This document shows, in pieces, positions 1-9,489 of a stretch of 64,000 nt of DNA. This stretch comes from Bog-756 sp963777665 (lineage in GTDB: Bacteria > Actinomycetota > Acidimicrobiia > Acidimicrobiales > RAAP-2): assembly GCA_963777665.1 (NCBI GenBank), contig CAVZRJ010000003.1:310001-374000 (forward strand), read 5' to 3'. The position numbers and the translations under genes were made by a program. How positions within the stretch are numbered: position 1 is the stretch's first letter; each line of letters begins with the position of its first letter. The notes beneath the pieces are model-generated. The model ran no database searches. It was given only the letters and a program-made list of their open reading frames with translations, and was not told where the DNA came from.

Positions 1-93
1 GCGATGGCGATCGAGGCGGGGAGGGTCTCGGTGGGCTCGGCCGAGTGAAGCTGTGAGTGGGGGCGGAGCGGCGCGCCCCGGAGCAGCAAGTAG

Positions 94-459
94 TTAGCGC
101 CGACGACCCTTCACGCGTTCGGAGTCCTTCGGGTGCCCGGTGCCTGCGTCGGTGAGCACGACCTTGTGATTGTCGTCGTCAATGGCGTAACGAACTCTGG
201 CGCCCGACGTGGCTTCGTACTGCCACTGTTCAACCGTCACTCCGTCGACCTGGGTGGTACCGAGCTCGCCCTTCAAGCGGTGCTGACGACTTGAGTGGCG
301 CCGTGGATCGGAGGAGATGGCCACCCACGCCTCGTCAGCTGCCGGCTTGTACTGACGGCACAAGTCATCCCAGCCCTTGCCTGCGGAACTGCTTCCTGCC
401 ACCATGCCCCAGCCACCGGGGCGCGAGATCTTGTCGCCTCGCTTGGTCGACGCGGTCAC
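94..459 (-). CDS. RelE/ParE-like type II toxin (probable)
   Basis: A 121-residue basic protein whose C-terminal half has the look of the RelE/ParE toxin fold: a compact alpha-beta core ending in the pattern VRYAIDDDNHKVVLTDAGTG followed by H-P-K, common in actinobacterial RelE-like toxins. Such toxins usually cleave ribosome-bound mRNA or poison gyrase; which one cannot be told here. It starts 3 bases after the stop of the upstream gene, so the two are co-transcribed and probably translationally coupled. The antitoxin-first order is typical. The first 18 or so residues fit the family poorly, so a later start such as the Met at residue 19 is possible. Assignment rests on general sequence resemblance and gene order. 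Confidence 0.65.
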   Translation of the reverse strand: MTASTKRGDKISRPGGWGMVAGSSSAGKGWDDLCRQYKPAADEAWVAISSDPRRHSSRQHRLKGELGTTQVDGVTVEQWQYEATSGARVRYAIDDDNHKVVLTDAGTGHPKDSERVKGRRR

Positions 460-462
460 CGG

Positions 463-921
463 TCAGGAAGGGATAGGTCGGGCGATCTCGGTGCCATCGG
501 AGGTGAACGATCCCTGCAGTCTGCGGACCAGCTCCGGATCGCTCCAGATCATGGCCGTCTCCCGCCACTCACGCATCGTGCGGACGAAGGGATCGAGGAT
601 CCCAGTGGAGGCACATGCTTCGAGTTCTGCAAGAAGCTCCTCCGATGCGGTGCTGCGGTCATCCGCAGGAAGCCACTTGAGCCAGGGGAACTCGCTGGAG
701 AACAGCGAGGTCAGCAGCTCCGGCTGCGAAGACACCACCTCTCGCACGAGGTGGATGGTGACTGCCAGTCCCTCCTCACGGGCCGCGGCCCGGTGCTGGC
801 TCGTGAGGACAAGATCTTCCTCGTCCCGCCGTTCCAGCACGACATCTGCGGTCTCGAGCTCGGGGAGGATGTTGCCAGGCCCACGGAGGAATGCACTGTA
901 GGGATGTGTCACCGTCTTCAT
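463..921 (-). CDS. Phd/YefM-like antitoxin
   Basis: A 152-residue acidic protein. The N-terminus (MKTVTHPYSAFLRGPGNILP) followed by a strand with VVLERRDEEDLVLT resembles Phd/prevent-host-death antitoxins, which fold into a dimeric DNA-binding N-terminal domain and a toxin-wrapping C-terminus. It would bind and neutralise the toxin encoded just downstream and repress the operon. The start is fixed by a strong promoter: the -10 box lies 7 bases before the ATG, so the mRNA would be leaderless, and no ribosome binding site is visible. It is longer than classical Phd (about 75 residues), as in related actinobacterial proteins where the C-terminal half is an added helical region. Confidence 0.65.
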   Translation of the reverse strand: MKTVTHPYSAFLRGPGNILPELETADVVLERRDEEDLVLTSQHRAAAREEGLAVTIHLVREVVSSQPELLTSLFSSEFPWLKWLPADDRSTASEELLAELEACASTGILDPFVRTMREWRETAMIWSDPELVRRLQGSFTSDGTEIARPIPS

Positions 922-928
922 GGGCTCG

Positions 929-956
929 ATAGTATCTGAAGTAGTTCAGATGTCAA
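929..956 (-). promoter_or_regulatory. Toxin-antitoxin promoter with operator between -35 and -10
   Basis: On the minus strand TTGACA (956-951) and TACTAT (934-929) are separated by exactly 16 bases, and those 16 bases are the perfect dyad TCTGAA-CTAC-TTCAGA (950-935). The predicted start site falls at about 921-922, the antitoxin ATG itself, so the transcript is probably leaderless. A repressor on the dyad would block RNA polymerase directly, as expected for antitoxin or toxin-antitoxin autoregulation. All of this is read from the sequence; that the antitoxin is the binder is inference. Confidence 0.75.
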
Positions 957-1256
957 CCAGGAACGGACCTCGACGCTCAGATCCGACTGGCCATAACCCA
1001 CTCCTGGCCAGGACTTTTGCCCGTCCGTATGAAATCCGGCATCGGGCGTACGAAACGGACCGTCTGGAGTGAGCGTTCACGCAGGTCAGACCCTTCCGTG
1101 AACACCCCAGCATCGAAATCCCAGGTCAGAGCCCTCCCAGCCGGAGGCTCTCGTGTGCCCCGTCAAAGTGTCCCACGGGTTATCCGACGGACGCCGAGTC
1201 CCGGGGATACGCCGGCCACGTGCGGGCCGCCAAGCGCAAGGCCGTCAAGGTGCTCT
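957..1256. other. Intergenic stretch without a recognisable gene
   Basis: No gene is recognised. It holds a 9-base direct repeat CAGGTCAGA (1082-1090 and 1122-1130) and a GC-rich hairpin at 1128-1151 (9 base pairs with one bulge, loop CAGCC) without a following T-run. In one frame the last 30 or so codons before a TGA at 1256-1258 read like a basic protein C-terminus (RAAKRKAVKVL), abutting the cyclase remnant at 1257. This may be a junction between two gene fragments. Confidence 0.4.
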
Positions 1257-3162
1257 GACGCCATCGCACGCCACGACGGCCATATCTCCCAATGGATCGG
1301 TGACGGGGTCGTCGTCTACTTCGGATATCCGAACGCGCACGACGACGATGCCGTAAGGGCCGTCAGAGCCGGACTCGACATGGTGGCGGCGATTCGTGAC
1401 CTCGATGTCACAGCAGGAGGGAACCGCATCTCCGTACGGGTCGGAGTGCACACCGGGCTCACCGTGGTGGGTGATGCGGGACAGACCCAGCGTACGGAGA
1501 CCATGGCGTTCGGGGAGACCCCGAATATCTGCGCACGGATCGAGTCGGCGGCCGACTCTCCAATTCCGTCTTCATCAGTGAACGAACCGAGCGCCTCGTC
1601 GACGGTCTCTTCGCTCTCGAAGACCGCGGCCTCCACGAACTCAAAGGAGCTTCTGAACCGATACGGCTCTACGCCGTCACCGGCGAGGCCGAGGTCGATT
1701 CGCGCTTCACCGCGCGGGCGCAGCAAGGGCTCTCCGTCATGGTCGGGCGCGCCGCCGAGCAGGCGCTGTTGGCCGAGGCCTGGGCCCAGGCCTCCGCTGG
1801 CGAACCGCGAGCCCTCCTCCTCGAGGGCGAACCGGGTATCGGCAAGTCCCGCCTCGCCCACCACGGCCGCGAGCTCGTCTCCGGCGACGGGACGTGTATC
1901 CAACTGCACGGTGCTCCCCATCACCAGGCGACCCCCCTCCACTCGGCGAAGGGCGCCCTCCGGGCATTGTGGTCGCTCGACAACCTGGGGGACGACACCG
2001 AGCGGCTTGCCGCCATCGCGTCGGCGGTTGGACGAGAATCCTCGTTCGACCCGGTCATCGCCAACTTCCTCGCCGATCTCGTCGGCGTATCCTCACCGGC
2101 GGTCTTTCGGCCGGACATGACGCCGCAGCGTCAGAGGGCCATGACACTCGAAGGGATCGTTGCACTCGTGCTCGGCGAGGCGCGCCTTCGACCATTGCTG
2201 GTCGTAGTCGAGGATCTGCACTGGATTGACCCGACGACGCGCGAGCTCTTGGGGATGCTCCTCGCCCGACGCTCCAATGAGCGTTTGTTCGTCCTCGTGA
2301 CGACCCGCCCCCGCCCAGCCGCTCGATGACTTGGGCGACCTCGAGAGAGTGCCGCTCGGCCCGCTCGGTCCCGACGACGCGGCGCAGCTCGCCGCCTTCA
2401 CCTTGGGTCTCAGTGGCGAGGAGTGGACCGCGGCAGTAGTACAACAGGCAGACGGCGTGCCCCTGTTCGTCGAGGAGTTGGCGCGATCCGTGCTCGAGAG
2501 CGGCCTCGAACAGGGCTCCTCCATCCCGGATTCGTTGTACTCCTGCCTGCAGGCCCGCATCGACTGTTTGAGCCCGACAGCTCGAGAAGTTGCCCAGTGC
2601 GCAGCTTCGTACGGCCGGTGGTTCGATCCGGGCGTCATCATGGAAGTGAGCGGCCTGCGCGGCGAGGTCATCGACAGCGCGATCGCTGAACTGCGGGCCG
2701 CGCGGCTCGTCGTCTACCAAGGGAACGGGATGCAGTTCCGTCACGTCCTCATCCAGGAGGCGGCTGCAGGTTCACTCCTCCGGCAGGAGTCGCGCTCGGC
2801 ACACGACGCGATCGCCAACGTGCTCCTCAGCAGGGGCACCGAGCCCCCACAGGTCGTGGCGCTGCACCTCCGCGATGCGGGCCGGACGGACGAGGCAATC
2901 GATCAGTTCCAACTGGCCGGCATCGCTGCACTCGGCGCCTCGGCAGTCATCGAGGCACTTGCGCACTTCGACGAGGCGCTGATCCTGATCGCCATGCTGC
3001 CGGACTCGCGTGCCGCACGACGGACGTGAGGCCGCTCTCCAAGTGATCCGGGCGGTCCCGTTGACCCTGACCAGAGGTTGGGCGTCCGTGGACGTCGGCA
3101 TAGCCTACCGGCGCGCTGACGAACTGTGCGACAAGATTGGCGAGACGCCGCAACTCTTTCCC
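1257..3162 (+). pseudogene. Remnant of class III cyclase / AAA ATPase / TPR signalling protein
   Basis: Three reading frames together spell one large protein of the family that joins a class III adenylate/guanylate cyclase domain to a LuxR-type AAA ATPase and a TPR tail. Order: cyclase core (1257-1560: WIGDGVVVYFGYP, then VRVGVHTGLTVVGD and FGETPN); cyclase end and ATPase (1562-2310, Walker A GEPGIGKS, Walker B LLVVVEDLHW); ATPase end and TPR (2310-3010); TPR continuation to 3162. Frame changes occur near 1557-1561 (one base lost), 2305-2313 (one gained) and 3005-3015 (one gained). The first part of the cyclase domain and several hundred C-terminal residues are missing, so this is a true truncation even if some shifts are sequence errors. 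No promoter or start is visible. Confidence 0.8.
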
Positions 3163-3218
3163 CGGATAAGTCTCGCCAGGATGGACAGCAGCGGGCCTGT
3201 ACCTCGAGGCCCTTGTAC

Positions 3219-6200
3219 CTAGCGCGTGGCCTCTGGTCTCCTCGCCACGGCCGCCTTCTCGGATAGCGAAAGCACGGTCTCTCCGGCCAAGGTCGGGCCC
3301 TCCGTGTGGAGGTGGCAGCGAACCGACACACCTGCGGGCGTCTGGTACGGCTCGGGTTCGACAGAGGTACACACGTCCATGGCGTAGGCGCATCGGGCAC
3401 GGAAGCGGCAGCCAGTGGACGGGGTCGTGCCGTCGCCGACCTCGCCTCGGAGCACCACTCGGTGGCGATTCTCGCGCCCGGTGGGATCTGGGATCGGTAT
3501 GGCCGACAGCAGCGCGGCGGTATAGGGATGGGCGGGGCGAGAGTAGACCTCTTCGGCAGGGCCTTCCTCAACGACCTGGCCCAGGTACATCACGGCGATC
3601 CGGTCGCTGATGTGGTGAACCACAGAGAGGTCGTGAGCAATGAAGAGGTAGGCGGTCCCCAACTCGGCTTGGAGATCCCGGAGCAGGTTGATTACTTGCG
3701 CCTGGGTCGAGACGTCAAGAGAGCTGACCGCTTCGTCACAAACCAACAGCCTCGGGTGCACCGCAAGAGCCCGGGCGATGGCGATCCGCTGGCGCTGGCC
3801 GCCAGAGAACTGGTGCGGGTACCGCTCGAGCGCGGACCGGCCCATCCCCACCTGCCCCAGCAGCTCGACCACCCGGTCGGTACGCTCCGCCGAGCTCATC
3901 TCGGCGTGCACCACCAGAGGCTCACCGATCGTGTCGGCGATGGTATGGCGTGGGTCCAGAGACGAGTAGGGGTCCTGGAAGACCATCTGCATGAGTTTCC
4001 TGCGGTCTCGCAGGTCGCTGCCGTTCAACGCTGTGACGTCGATGCCGTCGATACAGACGGTGCCAGCGGTCGGGTCGATCAGCCGCATGACCAGCCGGGC
4101 CAGAGTGGACTTCCCCGAACCGCTCTCCCCCACCAGTCCGAGCGTGGATCCCGTCGGGATAGCCAGGGTGACCTGGTCGACGGCGTTGACGACGCCCCAG
4201 ACCCGTCGGAGGACGCCCGAACGGATGGGGAACAGCTTCGAGAGCCCCGACACCTCGAGTGCGAGGCCGATGGGGCTGGTCTCCTCGTCGTCGGGAGCCC
4301 GCTCGCCGGAGGCGTTGGCGTCAGAGGGGCTGATGAGGTCTGTGGGAACGAGCGGTTCTCGGGCTGTTGTGGAGGAGCGGGTCGGGGCCGTTGGGGCTGG
4401 GGCGGGGGCGACGGCCACGACCACGGCCACGGTCTTGCCTGCCTCGCCACCGCGCCAGAGATGGAGCTCGTCCTGGCGCAGGCAGCGGGCAAGCTGCTGC
4501 TGGTCCGAGGAGCCACCAGCCTGGACCGACCGCAGGGCCACCGGTACCTCGGCGCAGCGGTCCTCGGCGTAGTCGCATCGAAGGCGGAAGCGGCAGGACT
4601 CGGTGAGTTCGTCAGGGCGCGGCACTCTCCCCGGGATGGCATGAAGCGGCATCCCCGTCGGGGTCATCTGGGGCATCGACGCCAGCAGCGCCTCCGTATA
4701 GGGGTGGCGAGGCCGGCCGAAGAGAGCGCGCACCGGGGCTTCCTCAACGATCTGGCCTGCGTACATGACCACAACCTCGTCCGCGACGTCGGCGATCACT
4801 CCAAGGTCGTGCGTGACGAAGATCATCGACATCGACTGCTCTTCGAGCAGGGACCGCAGAAGGTCGATGATCTGTGCCTGGGTGGTCACGTCGAGCGCCG
4901 TCGTAGGTTCGTCGGCGATCAGAAGCTTGGGCTGGCATGACAGGGCCATAGCGATCATCACCCGTTGGCGCATGCCTCCTGAGAACAGGTGAGGGTACTC
5001 GCGCGCTCGCTTGGCGGCATTTGGGATCTCGACTCTGTCGAGCATCTCGACCGCCACCCCCCACGCCTCCTTGCGGCTGAGTCCGTTGTGGACCCGGACC
5101 TGTTCGGCGATCTGGTTGCCGACCGAGTACGCCGGGTTCAGGCTGGTCATCGGTTCCTGGAAGATCATGGAGATCTCCGCACCCCGGAGCTTGCGCAGCT
5201 CCTTCGGTCCCATCGCGGTCAGTTCGCGTCCGCCAAAGCCCACGCTGCCGGTGGCAAGTCGGCCACCGGGCGGGAGCAGTCCCATGACTGCCAGCGCCGA
5301 GACGGTCTTGCCCGAGCCGCTCTCCCCGACAAGACCGATCGTCCGGCCCGGATGGACCTCGAAGGATACGTCCTCGACCACCGGGAGCCACTCCCCCTTG
5401 ATGTTGAATTCGACCCGAATGTGCTCCACGGCGAGGAGCGGTGCGGACCCTGCGACCGACGCCGCCGCGCTGACCGGATCTGTCGCGGGTGCCGCCATCG
5501 CAGTCTCCCGGACTCCTACGGCACCGACGGTGGCCGGCTCCGGCGTGGACCCCGAACGCACCAGGCGACCTCGCAGCCAGCGACCGAGTTGTCGGGCGCG
5601 CTTGGCCGAGATGGCCCGCTCACGTCCCAGGGCGTCGCGCAGGCCGTCGGCAGCCAGGTTGAAGGCCAGGACCGTGATGGTGATGGCCAACCCCGGCCAG
5701 ATGAGCGCAGTGGGGTCGGCGAAGATGAACTGGTAGGCCTCGCTGAGCATGTTTCCCCAGCTGGCCGTCGGTGGCTGGGCTCCGAGGCCGAGGAAGGACA
5801 GACCGGCCTCCGCGAGGAGCGCGAAACCCAGGGCCAGAGCCACCTGGATGACCACGGGTGAGGCGACGTTGGGAAAGATGTGTGACCGGATCAACCGGAA
5901 CGGGCCTGAGCCCAGGGACTGCGACGACTCGATGTAGGTCTCTTCGCGTACCGAGATGACCTCACCCCTGATCAACCGGACGAAGCTCGGGACGAACACC
6001 ACGGCAATGGCGATGGCGGCGTCGTTCAAGTTGGCACCCAGCAGCGCCGCCACGGTCAGCGCCAGGACCAGAGGCGGGAAGGAGAAGAGGGCGTCCATCA
6101 GCCGCATGACGGTCGTGTCGAACCAACCCCGGAAGTATCCGGCGATCAATCCGATCGGGAGGGCCACCACGATGGCCATACTGACGATCTCGAAGGTCGC

Positions 6201-6542
6201 CCGCAGCGAGACGCGGGCGCCCCAGATGAGGCGGCTCAAGATGTCCCGCCCCAGGTCATCCGTGCCGAGCCAGTGCGCTCCTGAAGGCGAAGCGTGGAGG
6301 GCGTTGAGGTCCTCGAAGTTCGGCTTGTACGGCGCGATCAACGGCGCGGCGATCGCCGCCGCGGTCACCAAGATCAGATACACGAGCGCGCCGACGGCGA
6401 AGGGATCTCGGATAAACCGGCGCCACAGCCGCTCGGGACGGTCGGTTTCGACGTCTGCGGACCTCTCTTCGGTCCGCTCATCATGGATCTGGTCCACGAG
6501 GACGAAGGGGTCGGTGTCCCCGGGAGGCAGCAGTGATGTCAA
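3219..6542 (-). CDS. Peptide/nickel-type ABC transporter, DppC-DppD-DppF triple fusion
   Basis: One uninterrupted frame of about 1107 residues encodes three subunits of an oligopeptide/dipeptide/nickel importer. Residues about 45-310 are a DppC-type permease (GTDDLGRDILSRLIWGAR, then the EAA region and FLGLG). Residues about 340-690 are a DppD-type ATPase (Walker A GESGSGKT near 405, signature FSGGMRQRV near 521, Walker B IADEPTTALD near 542). Residues about 730-1107 are a DppF-type ATPase (GESGSGKST near 806, FSGGQRQRI near 911, CDEAVSSLD near 932). Both ATPases end in the oligopeptide-family cysteine-rich C-terminal region (CRFRxRCxYA). The proposed start is TTG at 6542, overlapping the dppB stop (TTGA) with AAGGTG upstream; an internal ATG (MAAPATDP) lies before the DppD part. 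Permease-ATPase and ATPase-ATPase fusions are known; all three in one chain is unusual. Confidence 0.85.
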   Translation of the reverse strand: MTSLLPPGDTDPFVLVDQIHDERTEERSADVETDRPERLWRRFIRDPFAVGALVYLILVTAAAIAAPLIAPYKPNFEDLNALHASPSGAHWLGTDDLGRDILSRLIWGARVSLRATFEIVSMAIVVALPIGLIAGYFRGWFDTTVMRLMDALFSFPPLVLALTVAALLGANLNDAAIAIAVVFVPSFVRLIRGEVISVREETYIESSQSLGSGPFRLIRSHIFPNVASPVVIQVALALGFALLAEAGLSFLGLGAQPPTASWGNMLSEAYQFIFADPTALIWPGLAITITVLAFNLAADGLRDALGRERAISAKRARQLGRWLRGRLVRSGSTPEPATVGAVGVRETAMAAPATDPVSAAASVAGSAPLLAVEHIRVEFNIKGEWLPVVEDVSFEVHPGRTIGLVGESGSGKTVSALAVMGLLPPGGRLATGSVGFGGRELTAMGPKELRKLRGAEISMIFQEPMTSLNPAYSVGNQIAEQVRVHNGLSRKEAWGVAVEMLDRVEIPNAAKRAREYPHLFSGGMRQRVMIAMALSCQPKLLIADEPTTALDVTTQAQIIDLLRSLLEEQSMSMIFVTHDLGVIADVADEVVVMYAGQIVEEAPVRALFGRPRHPYTEALLASMPQMTPTGMPLHAIPGRVPRPDELTESCRFRLRCDYAEDRCAEVPVALRSVQAGGSSDQQQLARCLRQDELHLWRGGEAGKTVAVVVAVAPAPAPTAPTRSSTTAREPLVPTDLISPSDANASGERAPDDEETSPIGLALEVSGLSKLFPIRSGVLRRVWGVVNAVDQVTLAIPTGSTLGLVGESGSGKSTLARLVMRLIDPTAGTVCIDGIDVTALNGSDLRDRRKLMQMVFQDPYSSLDPRHTIADTIGEPLVVHAEMSSAERTDRVVELLGQVGMGRSALERYPHQFSGGQRQRIAIARALAVHPRLLVCDEAVSSLDVSTQAQVINLLRDLQAELGTAYLFIAHDLSVVHHISDRIAVMYLGQVVEEGPAEEVYSRPAHPYTAALLSAIPIPDPTGRENRHRVVLRGEVGDGTTPSTGCRFRARCAYAMDVCTSVEPEPYQTPAGVSVRCHLHTEGPTLAGETVLSLSEKAAVARRPEATR

Positions 6543-7507
6543 CCGAGGCGCACCTTGGGATTGAGCATCCCGTAGATGATGTCGACGATGAGATTCACCA
6601 GAACGAAGAACAGGGCTGTGACCAGGACCACGCCTTGGATGACCGGCAGGTCCTTCTCGCTGATGGCCTGGAGCATGTACGTCCCGAGTCCCGGCAGCGA
6701 AAAGATCTGCTCGATGATGAAGGTGCCGCCCAGCAGGTACGCGAACTGGATGCCGACGACCGTGACCACCGGGCTCAGGGCGTTCTTCATGGCGTGTTTG
6801 CCGATCACCATGCGCCGAGGGAGACCCTTGGCCACGGCCGTACGCATGTAGTCCTGCTGGAGGGTGTCGATCATCGATCCCCGGATCTGCCGAGCGATGG
6901 TGGCCGCCCCGCCGATCCCGAGCGCCAGCCACGGCATGATCAGGTGCTGGGCCCACGCCGAAGGTGAGGTGGTGAACCTCACGTAGCCGATGGGCGACAG
7001 CCAATGGAGGTTGATCGCCAAGATCACCACCAGGATCATTGCCAGCCAGAAATCTGGGATGGCTACCCCAAGGCTGCTTCCGACCGTCACCACCCTGTCG
7101 GTGGCAGAACGGGGCTTCACCCCGGCGGCGATGCCGGTGGGCACCCCGATCACGATGGCGACGAACATCCCACCGACCGCCACGCTGAAGGTGACTGGGA
7201 ACCGAAGGGCGATGCCCGAGGCCACGCTCTCGTTCTGGAACAACGAATTCCCGAGGTGGCCGTGGAGCACGCCTGACAGCCAGTTCCAGAACTGTGCAAA
7301 GAACGGCTCGTTGAGATGGAGCTGGCGGGTGATCTTGGCCACCTCTGCCGGGGTGGCGTGGGCCCCGCCGGCCAGGGTCAGCGCGGGGTCCCCCGGGATC
7401 AGGAAGATCAGGCTGAAGACCCCCAGACAGATGAGCAGCAGCAGGGGGATGGTGATGAGCAGCCGTCTCGCTATGAACGAGACCAGCGAAGAGTTGCTAG
7501 ACGCCAT
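6539..7507 (-). CDS. dppB: Peptide/nickel-type ABC transporter permease (DppB type)
   Basis: A 322-residue integral membrane subunit. The N-terminus (FIARRLLITIPLLLLICLGV) is the usual DppB/OppB opening, followed by IPGDPA, a periplasmic stretch with HLNEPFFAQFWNW, several transmembrane helices, and the cytoplasmic coupling loop (RTAVAKGLPRRMVIGKHAMK) that docks on the ATPase. It would pair with the DppC part of the fusion to form the translocation pore. It overlaps the fusion gene by four bases and lies 168 bases after the solute-binding protein gene, so all three are probably one operon. The substrate cannot be told from sequence. Confidence 0.88.
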   Translation of the reverse strand: MASSNSSLVSFIARRLLITIPLLLLICLGVFSLIFLIPGDPALTLAGGAHATPAEVAKITRQLHLNEPFFAQFWNWLSGVLHGHLGNSLFQNESVASGIALRFPVTFSVAVGGMFVAIVIGVPTGIAAGVKPRSATDRVVTVGSSLGVAIPDFWLAMILVVILAINLHWLSPIGYVRFTTSPSAWAQHLIMPWLALGIGGAATIARQIRGSMIDTLQQDYMRTAVAKGLPRRMVIGKHAMKNALSPVVTVVGIQFAYLLGGTFIIEQIFSLPGLGTYMLQAISEKDLPVIQGVVLVTALFFVLVNLIVDIIYGMLNPKVRLG

Positions 7508-7675
7508 TGGCGGACGTCAGCCCTGCACCCACGGGATGAGAAAGACCAAGGACTTGTTGGTGGCGGATGCCGGCGTGGAATGAGTCGTTCTGAGCCCATA
7601 TTGAGAACCGCCGCCGAGGTGTGAACAGAAGATGAAATGCCCCCTTCCGGCGAGCCCGCGGTTCCCGAGGGCGGC

Positions 7676-9292
7676 CTACTTCTTGATGTAGATGCCCGTC
7701 AGATCGGTATGACACTGGCCGATCGGGGCCTGGACCGTCCCGCCAACCACGTCCTTGTTGTAGCCAACGAGCGAGGGTTGGAAAACGAGTGGAACCTCGG
7801 CGCCGATCGCCATGGCGAGGGTACCGGCCTTTTGCATGTCCGCCGCCTGCTGTTGGGCCGTGACGTAGTTGAGGGCATGCGTGATATACGGAGCGAGCGC
7901 TGGATTGGCGGTCCCGAAATGCTGGGTCAGGAAGCCGATCGGGAGGAACTCGTCCTCAAAGTTGTTGGCCAGGTCGGGCCCGTTCGAGAGCTGCTCGCTC
8001 AGGACGGCGTCTCCTTGACCCTTGATGTACACATCGGTCAGGAGGTCTGCTGGGTCCACCTGCTGCAGGTTGACCGTAAACCCCGCCGCCTGGGCCTGCT
8101 GCTGAATGATCAGGGAAGCTTGGCCCAACGAGGGGTCACCGGACGGCACAACGAGGGTGAACGAGACGCCCTTGGAATAGCCGGCGGCCTGCAGCATCGC
8201 CTTGGCCTTCGCAGGCTGGTAGGTGTACATGTTGCCAACCGCCTTGTTGTACCCGGGGGACCAGGACGGGAAGGGCTGGTACGCCGGCTCGCCAAGGCCG
8301 TTGTACACCGCCTTGTTGAGGGCGCTGCGGTCCACCGCGTATTCGAGCGCCGCCCGTACCTTCGCGTTGGTAAAGGGCCCGTTGTTCTGCCGCATCTGCA
8401 GGTCTACGTAGTCGTACGATTGGCCCACGGTCACCGCGAGGTTGGGTTGGGCCTCGACCTGCGCAACATCGTTGGGCTCGAGTGTCGCCATGTCGACGGC
8501 GCCGGATTCGAGCGCCCCGATGGTCTGGGGGCCGACCGAGACCTGGACGAAGTCGACGCCTCCGAGCTTGTACTGCCCCTTGTTCCAATACTTGGGATTG
8601 GCGACCAGGTTGATCGAGGAACCCTGCTGGTAGCTATTGAGCACGAAGGGACCAGCTCCGATCGGTTTGGTCGCGTCCGTGCTGATGGTGGCCGGGTCCA
8701 CGATGGTGCCGTCCGTGTGGTACATCGCCTGGATGACGTCTCCCGGGATCGGGTTGGAGAGGTTGAGCACGAGGGTGAGCGGGTCGACCACGTCAATTGT
8801 CGAAATCGCGGTCAGCGTGGTCAGCAGGGGGCTCATCCTCATATAGAGCAGGCTCGCCTTGATGGCGTTCGCATCGACCGGGTCGCCGTTTGAGAACACC
8901 ACACCGGGCCGAATGTGGAGGGTCACGGTGTTGGGGGTCGACGACCAGCTCGCCACGACGTTCGGGACGAAGGCGCTGTTGGTGATGCCCAGGCCCGAGG
9001 CGTAGATGTTCGACAGGACCGCGAATCCACAGGGATTGAGGGACTGTTCAGGATTGAACGTGTTGTCGAACTCCTTGTTCAGGTCGATCCCGTACTTGAG
9101 TACCCCGTTGGGATTGATGCCTGACTGTGTCGCTGCGGGGGTGCTGGTGCCGCCGCATGCGACCAGCGTCAGCCCGAGGCAGATCGTCACAGTTCCACCC
9201 AACAGCGGGTGCCAGGCCCGGCCGCTGCGACCCATGCGATCGGAACCACCGCCGACATCCGTACGCCTCCGGCCCGATCGACGAATCGCCAT
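7676..9292 (-). CDS. dppA: Peptide/nickel-type ABC transporter solute-binding lipoprotein (SBP_bac_5)
   Basis: A 538-residue extracytoplasmic solute-binding protein of the SBP_bac_5 family. A lipoprotein signal with lipobox LVAC near residue 46 predicts anchoring to the membrane. Family features include the internal GAGPFVLNSY-type segment, VRAALEYAVDRSAL and PAKAKAMLQAAGY. It captures the ligand for the DppB/DppCDF importer encoded just downstream. The ATG at 9292 gives a long n-region; the ATG at 9235 (MGRSGRAW) gives a more ordinary signal peptide and may be the real start. Distance to dppB is 168 bases with no obvious terminator. Confidence 0.87.
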   Translation of the reverse strand: MAIRRSGRRRTDVGGGSDRMGRSGRAWHPLLGGTVTICLGLTLVACGGTSTPAATQSGINPNGVLKYGIDLNKEFDNTFNPEQSLNPCGFAVLSNIYASGLGITNSAFVPNVVASWSSTPNTVTLHIRPGVVFSNGDPVDANAIKASLLYMRMSPLLTTLTAISTIDVVDPLTLVLNLSNPIPGDVIQAMYHTDGTIVDPATISTDATKPIGAGPFVLNSYQQGSSINLVANPKYWNKGQYKLGGVDFVQVSVGPQTIGALESGAVDMATLEPNDVAQVEAQPNLAVTVGQSYDYVDLQMRQNNGPFTNAKVRAALEYAVDRSALNKAVYNGLGEPAYQPFPSWSPGYNKAVGNMYTYQPAKAKAMLQAAGYSKGVSFTLVVPSGDPSLGQASLIIQQQAQAAGFTVNLQQVDPADLLTDVYIKGQGDAVLSEQLSNGPDLANNFEDEFLPIGFLTQHFGTANPALAPYITHALNYVTAQQQAADMQKAGTLAMAIGAEVPLVFQPSLVGYNKDVVGGTVQAPIGQCHTDLTGIYIKK

Positions 9293-9489
9293 GGCTAGCT
9301 CGCTTTCCCGTCAGCCCGCCTGTCGGTGCGGGACAATCTGCGAAGAATACCTGATGCCGCTGTTAGGAACGCTGTTTGGCGACAACGCACTGCTACGTAT
9401 GAGCCGGAATCTCACACCAGCACCCTGGGTTGTCAGACCCCGGTAGAGCTGGCGAAGTTGATCTTGAATCGAGCCGCGTCGTTGCGGAG

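Noticed and set aside
1..48. Possible C-terminus of a rightward gene (AMAIEAGRVSVGSAE then TGA) at the left edge.
   Set aside because: Only 15 codons are visible; it vaguely resembles the end of ThiG-like proteins but could be chance, so it is not annotated.
295..939. Long rightward open frame opposite the toxin-antitoxin genes.
   Set aside because: It has no family features and lies exactly opposite two genes supported by a promoter and by operon structure; long shadow frames are normal at this GC content.
1128..1151. GC-rich hairpin as a rho-independent terminator or tRNA-like element.
   Set aside because: There is no T-run, no gene ending just before it, and no tRNA cloverleaf; kept only as part of the intergenic description.
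3306..4940. 544-codon rightward frame opposite the DppCDF fusion.
   Set aside because: The leftward frame carries all ABC motifs; the opposite frame is low-complexity His/Asp/Arg-rich shadow sequence.
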